The notes beneath the pieces are model-generated. The model searched no databases. It saw only the letters and a list, made by a program, of their open reading frames with translations, and was not told the origin of the DNA. Shown here in pieces: positions 16,451-25,041 of a DNA stretch of 45,577 nucleotides. Position 1 is the first letter of the stretch. Every line of letters starts with the position of its first letter. The position numbers and the translations under genes are program-made. Source of the stretch: Pirellulales bacterium. GTDB taxonomy: Bacteria > Planctomycetota > Planctomycetia > Pirellulales > Lacipirellulaceae. Where the stretch lies: positions 1-45,577 of the forward strand of contig JAFGFZ010000437.1 of the NCBI GenBank assembly GCA_016930815.1, given 5' to 3'.

Positions 16451-17593
16451 GTGACTGCTACTACCGAAACTCGCAATGCCCTTCGCGAACAGATGCCGAT
16501 TGTCGAGCGTTGGGCCTACTTTGATCATGCCGCAGTATCACCGCTTCCGCAGACAGTTCGTGATACGATTTGTACCTGGGCTGATGAAGCGGTTACCGAG
16601 GGGAATGCGATTTGGCCCATGTGGGACCTTGCAATCGAGCAGACACGTTCCTTGGCTGCCCAACTGATTGCCGCGAATCGAGAAGAAATCGCCCTAGTGC
16701 TGAACACGACGACGGGCATCAACTTGGTGGCGGAGGGTTATCCATGGAGGCCGGGCGACAACGTCATCCTCCCCGACGATGAATTTCCATCCAATGCCTA
16801 TCCCTGGCTGAATCTCAGGGATCGGGGAGTCGAAATACGCCGGGTCCCGACCGACCGTGGTCGCATCGGGCTGACCGAACTGGATGCGGCGTGTGATGAT
16901 CGGACCCAGGTGGTCTCGATCAGCTGGGTGGCTTATGCAAACGGTTTCCGGCGTGATTTGGCTGCCATCGGTCAAATTGCCCATCGTCATGGTGCCTTGT
17001 TCTTTGTGGATGCCATCCAGGGATTGGGGGTTTTCCCGCTCGATGTCAAGAAGGCCGGAATCGACTGTTTGGCGGCGGATGGACACAAATGGATGCTCGC
17101 GCCGGAGGGAGCTGCGATTGCCTATTTCCACCGGGATACACTGGCACGACTTGCGCCGCGTGGTGTTGGCTGGCACAGCGTGGTGCATGCCGGAGACTTC
17201 ACCAATTGGGCTGTCGATTGGAAGCCAGCCGCCGAACGCTACGAAGGCGGTTCACAGAATATCGTTGGCACGCTCGGCCTCGGTGCAAGCCTGCAGCTCC
17301 TGCTGGATCTGGGTGTTGAAAATCTCGCTGCCTGCATCCTCGAAATCACCGATTTTGCCTGTGACCGGCTCGAAGCAGCCGGAGCCCGGATCGTTTCGCA
17401 TCGGGAGTCCGATTGCCGTTCAGGAATCGTATCCTTTCTATGGCCCGGTCATGATCCGATCGCAGTGCGGAAACATTGTATCGCCCATCAGGTCCTACTG
17501 AGCTGCCGGGATGGGCGGTTGCGAATGAGTCCACATGCCTACAATAATGAACAGGATGTGGATCGTTTGATTGAAGCCCTGCAAACGGCTTAG
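16451..17593 (+). CDS. Class V aminotransferase (cysteine desulfurase-like)
   Basis: PLP-dependent class V aminotransferase of 380 residues. Seen are VERWAYFDHAAVSPLP at the N-terminus, the NTTTGINLVAEG helix binding the cofactor phosphate, VVSISWVAYANGFRRDL, the FFVDAIQGLG aspartate (Asp187) that contacts the pyridine nitrogen, and the Schiff-base Lys213 in AADGHKWMLAPEG. A YEGGSQNIVGTLGLGASL segment is typical of isopenicillin-N-epimerase-like and desulfurase-like enzymes. No catalytic Cys loop of IscS/SufS type stands out near the C-terminus, so true desulfurase activity is not assured. Start is GTG, preceded by GGAAGGA at 7 bases. It is divergent from the methyltransferase gene. Confidence 0.85.
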   Translation: MTATTETRNALREQMPIVERWAYFDHAAVSPLPQTVRDTICTWADEAVTEGNAIWPMWDLAIEQTRSLAAQLIAANREEIALVLNTTTGINLVAEGYPWRPGDNVILPDDEFPSNAYPWLNLRDRGVEIRRVPTDRGRIGLTELDAACDDRTQVVSISWVAYANGFRRDLAAIGQIAHRHGALFFVDAIQGLGVFPLDVKKAGIDCLAADGHKWMLAPEGAAIAYFHRDTLARLAPRGVGWHSVVHAGDFTNWAVDWKPAAERYEGGSQNIVGTLGLGASLQLLLDLGVENLAACILEITDFACDRLEAAGARIVSHRESDCRSGIVSFLWPGHDPIAVRKHCIAHQVLLSCRDGRLRMSPHAYNNEQDVDRLIEALQTA

Positions 17594-17594
17594 C

Positions 17595-17636
17595 AATGGA
17601 CGAATGATGCGCGAACGTCCATTTGTTGTCGTTTTT
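17595..17636 (+). terminator. Candidate intrinsic terminator of the aminotransferase gene
   Basis: AATGGACG (17595-17602) and CGTCCATT (17616-17623) form an 8-bp stem two bases after the stop codon region, followed by a T-rich tract (TGTTGTCGTTTTT). The following gene coaD begins at 17666. Confidence 0.55.
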
Positions 17637-17665
17637 CAGTTCTACCCCTTCCTGAAATACCTTCC

Positions 17666-18187
17666 ATGACCCGCATTGCCGTTTACACTGGTTCTTTCGA
17701 TCCCATTACCCTGGGACACCTCAACGTCATCGAACGTGGGAGTCGCTTTGCAAATCAACTCATTGTGGGTGTTGGCACCAATATCGAAAAACAACCACTT
17801 TTTTCGGTAACGGAGCGAGTTGAACTCGTTCGCACCGTGACCAATGGTTTGGGCAACGTTGAAGTTCGGCCATTCACCGGCTTGGCGGTTCAATTCGTCC
17901 ATGATTGCGGTGCCCAGGTGATTATCCGTGGCATCCGAACCCTCTCCGATATGGAACATGAGTTCACGATGGCACTCACGAACCGGAAACTTGATCCGGC
18001 TATCGAGACGGTATTCCTGATGGCGGACGAGCAGTATTCCCATGTATCAAGTTCTCTCATCCGGCAGATTGCGGCTCTTGCCAATGACGAAGAATTGTCT
18101 CAATTTGTCCCGAGTGAAATCATCTCGTGTATTCGAACCAAACTCCGGGACCAGATGAGATCGAGCGATATGCCCCAAAGCGGGTGA
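17666..18187 (+). CDS. coaD: Phosphopantetheine adenylyltransferase
   Basis: CoaD transfers AMP from ATP to 4'-phosphopantetheine, the penultimate step in coenzyme A synthesis. The 173-residue length is slightly above the usual 160. Signatures are complete: YTGSFDPITLGHLNVIERG with the T-x-G-H nucleotidyltransferase motif, VGVGTNIEKQPLFSVTERVEL, GLAVQFVHDCGAQVIIRGIR (substrate loop), MALTNRKLDPAIETVFLM and the late SHVSSSLIRQIA, which corresponds to the ISSSLVKE motif. The extra C-terminal residues past VPSEIISCIRTKL have no clear role. No strong Shine-Dalgarno is visible. It is convergent with the protease gene. Confidence 0.95.
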   Translation: MTRIAVYTGSFDPITLGHLNVIERGSRFANQLIVGVGTNIEKQPLFSVTERVELVRTVTNGLGNVEVRPFTGLAVQFVHDCGAQVIIRGIRTLSDMEHEFTMALTNRKLDPAIETVFLMADEQYSHVSSSLIRQIAALANDEELSQFVPSEIISCIRTKLRDQMRSSDMPQSG

Positions 18188-18203
18188 CACGGTCCGTGTT
18201 TTA
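18183..18203. terminator. Short bidirectional hairpin between coaD and the protease
   Basis: ACACGG-T-CCGTGT followed by TTTT on the plus strand forms a short GC-rich hairpin right at the coaD stop. Given the convergent genes it may serve as a weak terminator. Confidence 0.3.
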
Positions 18204-18209
18204 AAACTG

Positions 18210-19346
18210 CTAAACGATAAAACGGACCAATCGCAGCATGATAAAGAGCAAACCGATTGCAGCAAGTAGCGTTTTGGTTTGTTCCAGCCAGGTCTCTCCA
18301 GCCACGTCACGCCAACGGATAATTTGCATCGGAGGCATTTCAGCTCGGATCGACGCTGTGGGAGGATTGGACTCGGCATGGGCTGCCACGCGTGGTTCCG
18401 AGTCCTGGTACATGGATGGTTTCGTTGGTTCCTTTTCATCGATCCATTCCGACTGCCCATGATCCTCGAACGAGTTTTCCAGGGCACCCATTTGATCTGG
18501 CGTCTCACCGGAATCCATGGCATCGCCCGGATGTTGTTCCCAGGTCTCCTGGTCGGCAGATCGGTTGCCTATCGGATCCATGTCGGTGGAGGTATTGGAT
18601 ACCCAGAGAGAGGCTGCCGGCTGGTCGGAAAGAGGTGTCTTGGGTATCTCCTGCAAATCCACCCTGGGTGCGGTAGCCAGGCGTTTCTGGGGATCTCCTA
18701 TATCCGGAGCCAGGGAGGTGAGAAAGGATTCGACTCGACCCCCAAAGCTACCGAGGGTTGTCCCTTGACTGACCCCGAATAAAACGCCCGCCAATTCGCC
18801 TTGTGCATTGAATATGGGGCCGCCGGAATCACCTTGCCGGGCTTGCACATTCAGTTCCACCATTTCTCGGGGGAAATCGATCCGTGGTGCAAGGTATTGG
18901 GTGCAGCGGCCGGTCGCTTGGCGGTATGTTCCCTGGCCATAACCACAGATGGTCAATTCGTCACCTGCTTGAGGGGCCCTTTGGGCGATTGGAACTGGCT
19001 GGATGGGCGGTCGCCAGATCACCAGTGCGGCAAGGTCCCAATCGGCATCCAGTTTTAACGGCCGCGCGTGCGAACGGAATCCACAAGGAAAGACCACCTC
19101 CACCAAATCGGCCGCATCACGCACTACGTGCCAATTGGTCACGACCAGGCCATACTGGTCCCGGACATCGATTAGTGTTCCAGAACCATAGGATACGGAA
19201 TTGCCCTCCGGCACGATGATCCTGGCAACGGCCGGATGTGGCGTGGATCCCAAAGACGAGAATTTCTCGGAACCACTGGCATATGCCGCACGCTGGGAGA
19301 CTATCCACAAGGCCACCCAAAGTAGGATCCTGGCTGAAGAATCCAT
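18210..19346 (-). CDS. Trypsin-like serine protease with C-terminal membrane anchor
   Basis: S1-family protease of about 378 residues. Signal peptide: SSARILLWVALWIVSQRAAYA. The catalytic triad is complete: His in VVTNWHVVRDA, Asp in DADWDLAALVI and Ser in QARQGDSGGPIFNAQGE. GSGTLIDVRD and FGVSQGTTLGSF show a normal trypsin-fold core. About 160 residues after the domain are low-complexity and acidic (DQETWEQHPGDAMDSGETPD), ending in a hydrophobic segment (TKTLLAAIGLLFIMLRLVRFIV) that should anchor the protein in a membrane. This linker-plus-anchor layout has no PDZ domain, unlike HtrA. The frame extends to 19400, but the Met at 19346 gives the best signal peptide. Convergent with coaD. Confidence 0.82.
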   Translation of the reverse strand: MDSSARILLWVALWIVSQRAAYASGSEKFSSLGSTPHPAVARIIVPEGNSVSYGSGTLIDVRDQYGLVVTNWHVVRDAADLVEVVFPCGFRSHARPLKLDADWDLAALVIWRPPIQPVPIAQRAPQAGDELTICGYGQGTYRQATGRCTQYLAPRIDFPREMVELNVQARQGDSGGPIFNAQGELAGVLFGVSQGTTLGSFGGRVESFLTSLAPDIGDPQKRLATAPRVDLQEIPKTPLSDQPAASLWVSNTSTDMDPIGNRSADQETWEQHPGDAMDSGETPDQMGALENSFEDHGQSEWIDEKEPTKPSMYQDSEPRVAAHAESNPPTASIRAEMPPMQIIRWRDVAGETWLEQTKTLLAAIGLLFIMLRLVRFIV

Positions 19347-19400
19347 AAGGATCCGTGCCCGGCGGATAGAAAATGAAATATCCATCTCGAATGCCGTCAT

Positions 19401-19800
19401 ATGGTGGTTCGTTGGCTACCCTGGAGATCTTCGTCCCATGGGCAGACCATCTTTTAGACCATCGGCAATCTTGTCGACGTTTCATCAAACGGCTGACTTT
19501 GTCCGGAGAGAAGATGTTATCCTCCAGGCCAACCTATGTGATACAGCTTGCCTGTGTTTCATATCCCGTGAGCCGAAAGCGTTGTAACGGGAAGACGGAT
19601 TGGTACAATGGCAATCACGCAATTGACTGCTGAGGTACCTGTAAGAAAACCTGTTTGAGCATCATGGCCCGGCGGCTCCTTGGGGGCGTTTCCCATTTCC
19701 AGTCCACACCCCGATGGACTAAAGGGGCGTCCCGGAACTGCCGATTTGCGATCCATCCCTACTTTCTGGTTCGTTTTCTCCAAAACGCCCTGTGACAAAT
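19401..19800. other. Divergent promoter region between protease and TPR genes
   Basis: About 400 bases shared by two divergent genes. It holds one good plus-strand promoter candidate, listed separately. The frames seen here on either strand are short and without family features. No terminator or riboswitch-like fold was recognised. Confidence 0.45.
19582..19609 (+). promoter_or_regulatory. Candidate promoter of the TPR protein gene
   Basis: TTGTAA (19582-19587) and TACAAT (19604-19609) are spaced by 16 bases, about 190 bases before the TPR gene start. Confidence 0.45.
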
Positions 19801-21282
19801 ATGTCTGCAGATCCCTCCTCAGGACGGAAAGACGCGACCTCCGCCAGCAAGTATGAATCTCTCTCGCCGGCGGTTCAGCATCGATTGCATCAGCTTTTCG
19901 AGCACGCCACTCGAGATGCCGAGAAAAACGACTTCGATTACGCCAACGACCTTTTTTCCCAATGTGTCGCCGGTGATCCAGCCAACCTTACCTATCTGCA
20001 GAGTTTTTTGGCGAATTTACAGAAGAAATATGACAACAACAAAAAGGGGAGCAAATTTGCAGGATTCAAAGGCGCAAGTGCCAAGAAATCCATGAAACAA
20101 GCGGCAAGCAAGCATGATTGGAAAGGGGTGATCCAAGCCGGTTGCCAGATGCTGAAACTGAATCCCTGGGATTCGGCTACGCTGATTGCCATGGCGAATG
20201 CGTGCCACGAAATGGGAATCGATGAGTGCCAACTCTACTACCTCCGCTGGGCACTCAATGCGGACCCGAAGAGTGTCGAGGTGAATAAGTTGGCGGCGCA
20301 GCAGCTGGCTCGGATGGGGCAGTTTGATCAGGCGATCATCTGCTGGCATCGCGTGGAAGAGGCGAAACCAGGCAACGAAGAGGCTGCAAACGCGATTTCT
20401 AAATTAACGGTGGAAAAGACAATCTTTCAGGGGGGATATGACCGGGAAGCGCTTCAGGCGGAGGGTGTTATCGGGGCGTCGGATAGCCAGATTGGACGGC
20501 CTCGAATCCGTCCCCTTGCCTCGTCCCGAGCGAATGAGGAGGAGGAAAATCCTGATGAACCGCCCAAATCGGACGAGCAACGCCTCCAGGAAGCCATTGA
20601 GGCTGCACCGGAAGATGTTGGGAACTATCTGCAACTGGCCGATCTCATGTCCCATTCCCAACGCTATCAAGAAGCGGAAGCCCTGCTTGTGAAGGCACTC
20701 GAGATCAGCCATCAAGATCTGAATATCCAGGAAAAATTGGAAGATACCCAGCTGCGTCGCGGGAGGCTTGAACTGGATGTTGCCGAACGGCGGGCAGCCG
20801 AGAGCCGATCGCCAGAGGAAATGGAACGCATTCGGCAGATGCGAGCCCAAATGAACCAGCGGGAGTTGGAAGTCTATCAAACTCGAAGCCAGCGGAATCC
20901 TGGCAATGCTTCGCTCCAGTATGAAATTGGACTCCGCCTGAAACGAGCCGGCATATTTGCGCAAGCAATTCAGGCATTCCAAAATGCCCGCGGGGACACT
21001 CGTCGCAAAGCCCGTGTGCATCTTGAGTTAGGTGAGTGTTTCCAGAAAATCGAACAGTACAAACTGGCTATGAAGGAATACGAAGCCGCCATTGATGCCT
21101 GTGCCAACCGCGATCCGGAGATAAAAAAACTCTGCCTCTATCGAGCCGGTGTGCTCGGGACCGGATTGCGGGACTTTGATCGGGCCGAACGGCATCTGAC
21201 GGAACTGGCAGCCATGGATTTTGGATACAAAGATGTTCCCGCACGTCTGGACAAAATCAATCGCCTGCGTAATAGTAGTTGA
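19801..21282 (+). CDS. Tetratricopeptide-repeat protein
   Basis: Cytoplasmic TPR protein of about 493 residues. There is no signal peptide. TPR-like helix pairs with the W-LG-Y-A-F-A-P signature are visible, for instance DADEKNDFDYANDLFSQCVA near the N-terminus, ARMGQFDQAIICWHRVEEA, HSQRYQEAEALLVKALEIS, and RAGIFAQAIQAFQNARGD and EQYKLAMKEYEAAIDACAN. A charged, acidic linker (REDEEENPDEPPKSDEQ-like, about residues 235-265) and a heptad-like region (QMRAQMNQRELEVYQTRS) split the repeats in two blocks. Such proteins are scaffolds; the partner is unknown. rpsT follows 38 bases downstream and may share the transcript. The frame also allows GTG at 19792. Confidence 0.8.
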   Translation: MSADPSSGRKDATSASKYESLSPAVQHRLHQLFEHATRDAEKNDFDYANDLFSQCVAGDPANLTYLQSFLANLQKKYDNNKKGSKFAGFKGASAKKSMKQAASKHDWKGVIQAGCQMLKLNPWDSATLIAMANACHEMGIDECQLYYLRWALNADPKSVEVNKLAAQQLARMGQFDQAIICWHRVEEAKPGNEEAANAISKLTVEKTIFQGGYDREALQAEGVIGASDSQIGRPRIRPLASSRANEEEENPDEPPKSDEQRLQEAIEAAPEDVGNYLQLADLMSHSQRYQEAEALLVKALEISHQDLNIQEKLEDTQLRRGRLELDVAERRAAESRSPEEMERIRQMRAQMNQRELEVYQTRSQRNPGNASLQYEIGLRLKRAGIFAQAIQAFQNARGDTRRKARVHLELGECFQKIEQYKLAMKEYEAAIDACANRDPEIKKLCLYRAGVLGTGLRDFDRAERHLTELAAMDFGYKDVPARLDKINRLRNSS

Positions 21283-21320
21283 TTCCACGGTTCAAACCAA
21301 TCACGTCTCCGAATACGAAC

Positions 21321-21593
21321 ATGCCTAATACGAAAAGCGCCAAAAAACGTCTTCGACAGAATGTCACTCGCCGTAGCCGGAATCGGTCGATCAAGTCCAG
21401 CGTGCGGACTCAAATTCATCAAGTCCGCCAGGCGATCCAAGAAAACGATATCCAGCGGAGCGAAATCGCATTCCGGCTTACCACGAAAAAACTGGATCAA
21501 GCAGCCGCCAAAAACGTCGTTCATCCCAATAAGGCCGCCCGCCTCAAATCACGGCTTTCGAAGGCGATTCAAAAAATCAAGACGTTGAGTTGA
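21321..21593 (+). CDS. rpsT: 30S ribosomal protein S20
   Basis: bS20, a three-helix protein binding the 5' domain of 16S rRNA. The 90-residue protein starts MPNTKSAKKRLRQNVTRRSR and carries the family K-SA-KR...R motif with NRSIKSSVRT, followed by a helix ending in HPNKAARLKSRLSKAI. Length and basic composition fit. The frame opens at 21279, but the ATG at 21321 gives the standard N-terminus. The TPR gene is immediately upstream, and pyrK is convergent. Confidence 0.95.
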   Translation: MPNTKSAKKRLRQNVTRRSRNRSIKSSVRTQIHQVRQAIQENDIQRSEIAFRLTTKKLDQAAAKNVVHPNKAARLKSRLSKAIQKIKTLS

Positions 21594-21607
21594 TTCGCAG
21601 GCAGTGC

Positions 21608-22507
21608 TCACCAGACAATCTTCGTCGCATCGAAGACTGGACCGTGGACACACGCTCGTTGGTAATCCCATCCGCCGTCCGGTTGCCGGATTTTTACGAC
21701 GCAGCTAAAGCAGAGGCCAATTCCACAAGCCATCGGTGTTTCAAGGGACACGTCGCAAGGCACGTTCCAAGTGGCTGCGATGCGTGCCGTGGCCTCCAGC
21801 ATCGGCTCCGGGCCACAACATACGATGTGGCAATCCTCGTTCGATTCACTCAGAATGGCCTGGAGACTTTCTGTGACTAGCCCCCTATGACCGATCGAGC
21901 CATCCTCGGTGCAGATTTCGACCTGGATACCAGCGTCTTGGAATTCGGCCACCCCAGCCAAAAAATTGGCGGACCGGACCCCATAGCAAAGGGTGACCTT
22001 TTCTACCCTCGGCACCGATCGCGATCGATTGCCATAGACCTTTTGGCCGAGGCGCTCTTTGGCAAGCGAATAGAAGGGTGTCTGGCCGATCCCTCCGGCA
22101 ACGAGCAGAAGATGCCGGCAGACCAGCGGGGGGAATCCATTGCCCAGAGGCCCCCAGACGTCGATTGGATCCCCAGATCTTTGGCCTGCGAGCAGGCGAG
22201 TCATCTTGCCGATCACACAATAGACAATATCCAAACCGACCACCCGACCCGCTGGATCGAAGACGGTGTCATACAAAGCCAGTGGCCTCCCAAGAAGTGG
22301 ATCGTTGCATGCGGGGATTCGAAGCATGACGAATTGGCCCGGTACAATGCGGTCTGCAATTGTGGGACATTCCATGCGCAGCCGATATGTCTGTTCGGCG
22401 ATCGATCGATGATCGAGGATCCTTGCGGTCTCCATGTGGGCTTTGTCGGCATAAAATACCGACCTGCCGGAATCCGTGGGAAATGAAGAAGACTGCATCG
22501 GAGCCAT
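21608..22507 (-). CDS. pyrK: Dihydroorotate dehydrogenase electron-transfer subunit
   Basis: FAD and [2Fe-2S] protein that passes electrons from DHODH type 1B to NAD+. The FAD-binding domain is seen as RLRMECPTIADRIVPGQFVMLRIP and LGRPLALYDT (the R-P-x-S/A flavin motif). The NAD-binding domain starts LLLVAGGIGQTPFYSLA. The C-terminal cluster motif is complete: MACGIGLCFSCVVK and a distal RACVHGPVF, giving four cysteines. Length (299) is a little longer than usual because of a 20-residue N-terminal extension; the domain itself begins at METARILDHRS. Two bases separate its start from the rluB stop, so translation is probably coupled to the pseudouridine synthase. The partner pyrD is not in the window. 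Confidence 0.9.
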   Translation of the reverse strand: MAPMQSSSFPTDSGRSVFYADKAHMETARILDHRSIAEQTYRLRMECPTIADRIVPGQFVMLRIPACNDPLLGRPLALYDTVFDPAGRVVGLDIVYCVIGKMTRLLAGQRSGDPIDVWGPLGNGFPPLVCRHLLLVAGGIGQTPFYSLAKERLGQKVYGNRSRSVPRVEKVTLCYGVRSANFLAGVAEFQDAGIQVEICTEDGSIGHRGLVTESLQAILSESNEDCHIVCCGPEPMLEATARIAATWNVPCDVSLETPMACGIGLCFSCVVKIRQPDGGWDYQRACVHGPVFDATKIVW

Positions 22508-22509
22508 TC

Positions 22510-23334
22510 CTAGGAGCCCTTTCTTGGACGGCGTGGTCGAATCGAAGCGGATTGTTGTTTGGGATCTCCTCCCCCCTTGCCGCGGACTGCTCGAAGGAGC
22601 GCGGCGACCTCAGTTGGGGCGAGAGGTCGCGCACCACCGCGGGGAAGTTGGCCGAGACGAAGTGGGCCGATCGCGACGCGGACCAGTCGCAGGACCTTGT
22701 GCCCCACCCGTGCCAGGAGCCGGCGAATTTCACGGTTCTTCCCCTCGGACAGGACGATCTCCAGAACCGTTGACTTCTTATGGAGGTTTTTAATTCGTAT
22801 GCGGGTCATGCGTGCCAATCCCTCCGCCAAATAGGTGCCATGGCGCAGCCGGTTGAGCGTATCGGTCGTTACATGACCGGCGACGGTGACATGATACGTC
22901 TTCTCAATCCCATGGCGTGGGTGGGTGAGTTGATTCGCCAGTGTGCCATCGTTCGTGACCAGGATGAGACCCTCGCTCGACGCATCGAGTCGACCTACGT
23001 TGAAGACACGCCCAGCCGACTGAGGCACCAGGTCAATCACCCGCGGCCTCCCGGTTGGATCACGGGCCGTGCTAACAACACCGGGTGGTTTATGGACCGC
23101 AAAGTAGACGTTTTTTGGATAAGGGAGGAGTTCCCCGTCGACGCGTATTTCTTGCCGGGATCGATCGACCCGCGTGCCGAGTTCGCAGACGACCTCCCGA
23201 TCGACCTCAACCCGCCCCAAGAGGATGAATGCCTCGCACTCTCGGCGACTCCCTATTCCAGCCGCGGCCAGAACTTTCTGGAGTCGTTCTTGATCCGAGC
23301 GAAGGTCCGTAGGGTGCCGGGGCGATTTGGACAT
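22510..23334 (-). CDS. rluB: 23S rRNA pseudouridine synthase, RluB/RsuA family
   Basis: S4-domain pseudouridine synthase of about 274 residues. The N-terminal S4 domain reads ERLQKVLAAAGIGSRRECEAFILLGRVEVD. The catalytic domain has YFAVHKPPGVVSTARDP, and the catalytic aspartate is in VGRLDASSEGLILVTNDG (Asp117). GIEKTYHVTVAG, VLSEGKNREIRRLLARVGHKVLRLVRVAIGPL and a basic tail (RPRRPRKGS) complete the family blocks. RluB and RsuA/RluE types cannot be told apart reliably by eye; the long basic tail and length suit RluB. The frame opens to 23409, but the Met at 23334 is chosen as the S4 domain follows soon after. pyrK begins 2 bases downstream of its stop. Confidence 0.88.
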   Translation of the reverse strand: MSKSPRHPTDLRSDQERLQKVLAAAGIGSRRECEAFILLGRVEVDREVVCELGTRVDRSRQEIRVDGELLPYPKNVYFAVHKPPGVVSTARDPTGRPRVIDLVPQSAGRVFNVGRLDASSEGLILVTNDGTLANQLTHPRHGIEKTYHVTVAGHVTTDTLNRLRHGTYLAEGLARMTRIRIKNLHKKSTVLEIVLSEGKNREIRRLLARVGHKVLRLVRVAIGPLRLGQLPRGGARPLAPTEVAALLRAVRGKGGGDPKQQSASIRPRRPRKGS

Positions 23335-23378
23335 GGAATGATCGTTTGGTGAAAGGATCCTGTGAAATCCAGGATAGC

Positions 23379-23720
23379 CTATTGTGCATGCCCTCGCCAA
23401 TTTCCCCACGGCAATCCCTGCCTGGCACGCATCACTTCATTCGGCGGTTTCTCGAATCCAGGAGGCCGGGCTCCCAGCACTTCGGGGCCGATGTCGTTGA
23501 GTGGATAGGGATCGTGCCGTATTGCCGCGTACTGCTGTTCAGCGGCAGTCCCCGGATGCTCGAGGGATGGTGTATGAAATTTCGGGGTCTGCATCCACCC
23601 GCAACCACCCGTGCCAAGGAGCATGAAGATGAAAACGACTCGGATGAGAAAGATCCCGCGAACGATGTTGGATTCCGATACGATCCACTGGATCGGTCCA
23701 GACCGGGATGCCCTGTCCAT
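23379..23720 (-). CDS. Small conserved planctomycete lipoprotein
   Basis: Predicted lipoprotein of about 113 residues. The hydrophobic stretch (GIFLIRVVFIFMLLGTGGC) ends in a TGGC lipobox. The mature part has HPGTAAEQQ, then DPYPLNDIGPEVLGARPPGF and a PPNEVMRAR segment; I remember this D-P-Y-P..GP...G.RP block from many Pirellulales short secreted or membrane proteins of unknown function. The frame opens at 23840 with a GTG overlapping the manA stop, which would suggest coupling, but that puts about 60 residues before the signal. The start at 23720 is preferred, yet is uncertain. Confidence 0.62.
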   Translation of the reverse strand: MDRASRSGPIQWIVSESNIVRGIFLIRVVFIFMLLGTGGCGWMQTPKFHTPSLEHPGTAAEQQYAAIRHDPYPLNDIGPEVLGARPPGFEKPPNEVMRARQGLPWGNWRGHAQ

Positions 23721-23833
23721 TTTGGGAAAGGCGAATCCGGAAACCTGCATGCGATTGTATGGTTGCGACATAAACGGATCCGATCCGAGTTCTCGAAGAT
23801 GAAGCGATGGCGGATTATAGGCACCCTTCCCTG

Positions 23834-24937
23834 TCAGCACAAAGGCACTTCTGGTCGGGATGGATCGGGTGCCCAGATATTCAGGATCGTGGCCGGAGTG
23901 CGTGGGATCATGGGAAAGGGGACCAGGGTGGCGGGAATCAATGCCAGCCCGCCCTTTCGCAGCGGCTCGACTTGATGGTCGGCAACCAGCTCGACGGTGC
24001 CTTCGAGCACAACCATGATGTGGAACCGGTCGTCTCCACCGATGCTTGCAGGGACCGTTCGACAGCGATTCTCAAGAGGATGGGAAATGGAGGCGACGCT
24101 AGGGGACGTTGAGTCGGTACCGGCCTCCAGCCGGTCCGTCGGCATCGCGCATTGCCAGCGATCAAGGACAAACACATCACATGCAATGAGACGCTCGATC
24201 CCCGCATCGAGGGTCGGCTGGGGCACGACCGGTTCCACGGGTCCGCGCGAGAAATCGATGGCATCGAGCGCCTGTTCGATATGGAGTGGGCGAGGCCGGC
24301 CCTCGGCATCGACGCGGTTCCAGTCAAAGAGTCGAAAAGTCGTATCGCTGGCCTGTTGAATTTCGGCAATGACAAGACCTTCGCTGGTGGCATGGACGGT
24401 GCCGGCTGGGATAAGGACGCAGTCGCCAGCTTGCGGTTCGAAGCTGTGCAAACAGTTTTCCAGCGACCCCCGAGCTAGTTCGCGGATCAAGGCGGGGCGA
24501 TCCATTCCAGATTTCAAGCCGGCGTAAATCTTGCTCCCAGGTTTCGAGGCAATCACCACCCAGGCTTCCGTCTTCCCCAGATCGGGTGGATCCAGCTGGG
24601 CGGCCTGGGCGTCGTCGGGATGGACCTGGACCGATAGGGGATGGTGGACATCCAGGAATTTGAAGAGGAGTGGAAACCGGTCGAAATGCCGATGGCGGCC
24701 AAAAAATTCTGGAGCATCCCGCTGAATCAAATCGGTCAGGCGCTTCCCGGCAAAAGGTCCGTTCGTCACAATACTCTGATCATCCCCATGGTCCACAATT
24801 TCCCAGCTCTCAGCACACGTGCCCGTATCACCAATCGATTTCCCTAGGAGAGTTGCCAGCCGGCGGCCGCCCCAGATGTAGCGACGAAAAATCGGTTGAA
24901 ACCGCAATGGATAGGGAATTACCATGGGAAACGGCAT
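23834..24937 (-). CDS. manA: Mannose-6-phosphate isomerase, type I
   Basis: Zinc enzyme that interconverts fructose 6-phosphate and mannose 6-phosphate. The cupin core shows the metal ligands: QVHPDDAQA (His, preceded by Gln) and GTVHA in CVLIPAGTVHATSEG, as well as a glutamate in the GKTEAWVVI block. Other family blocks are RRYIWGGRRLA, SWEIVDHGDDQS, FPLLFKFLDVHHPLS and an R-L-F-D-W-N-R motif. The length is about 367 residues. The frame opens to 25003; the start at 24937 (MPFPMVIPYPLRFQPIFR) fits the family, with another Met at 24925. A 23379-23720 lipoprotein gene follows on the same strand. The role is sugar-phosphate supply for polysaccharide synthesis or mannose use. Confidence 0.92.
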   Translation of the reverse strand: MPFPMVIPYPLRFQPIFRRYIWGGRRLATLLGKSIGDTGTCAESWEIVDHGDDQSIVTNGPFAGKRLTDLIQRDAPEFFGRHRHFDRFPLLFKFLDVHHPLSVQVHPDDAQAAQLDPPDLGKTEAWVVIASKPGSKIYAGLKSGMDRPALIRELARGSLENCLHSFEPQAGDCVLIPAGTVHATSEGLVIAEIQQASDTTFRLFDWNRVDAEGRPRPLHIEQALDAIDFSRGPVEPVVPQPTLDAGIERLIACDVFVLDRWQCAMPTDRLEAGTDSTSPSVASISHPLENRCRTVPASIGGDDRFHIMVVLEGTVELVADHQVEPLRKGGLALIPATLVPFPMIPRTPATILNIWAPDPSRPEVPLC

Positions 24938-25041
24938 GATAAGGCGGATGGGGAATCGACCCAGCAGGTATTCCAATCTATGATCGGAATTTTGGATTGG
25001 CATGCAATGGTATCTTTCAGAGAATTTGACCTGTATTTTTC

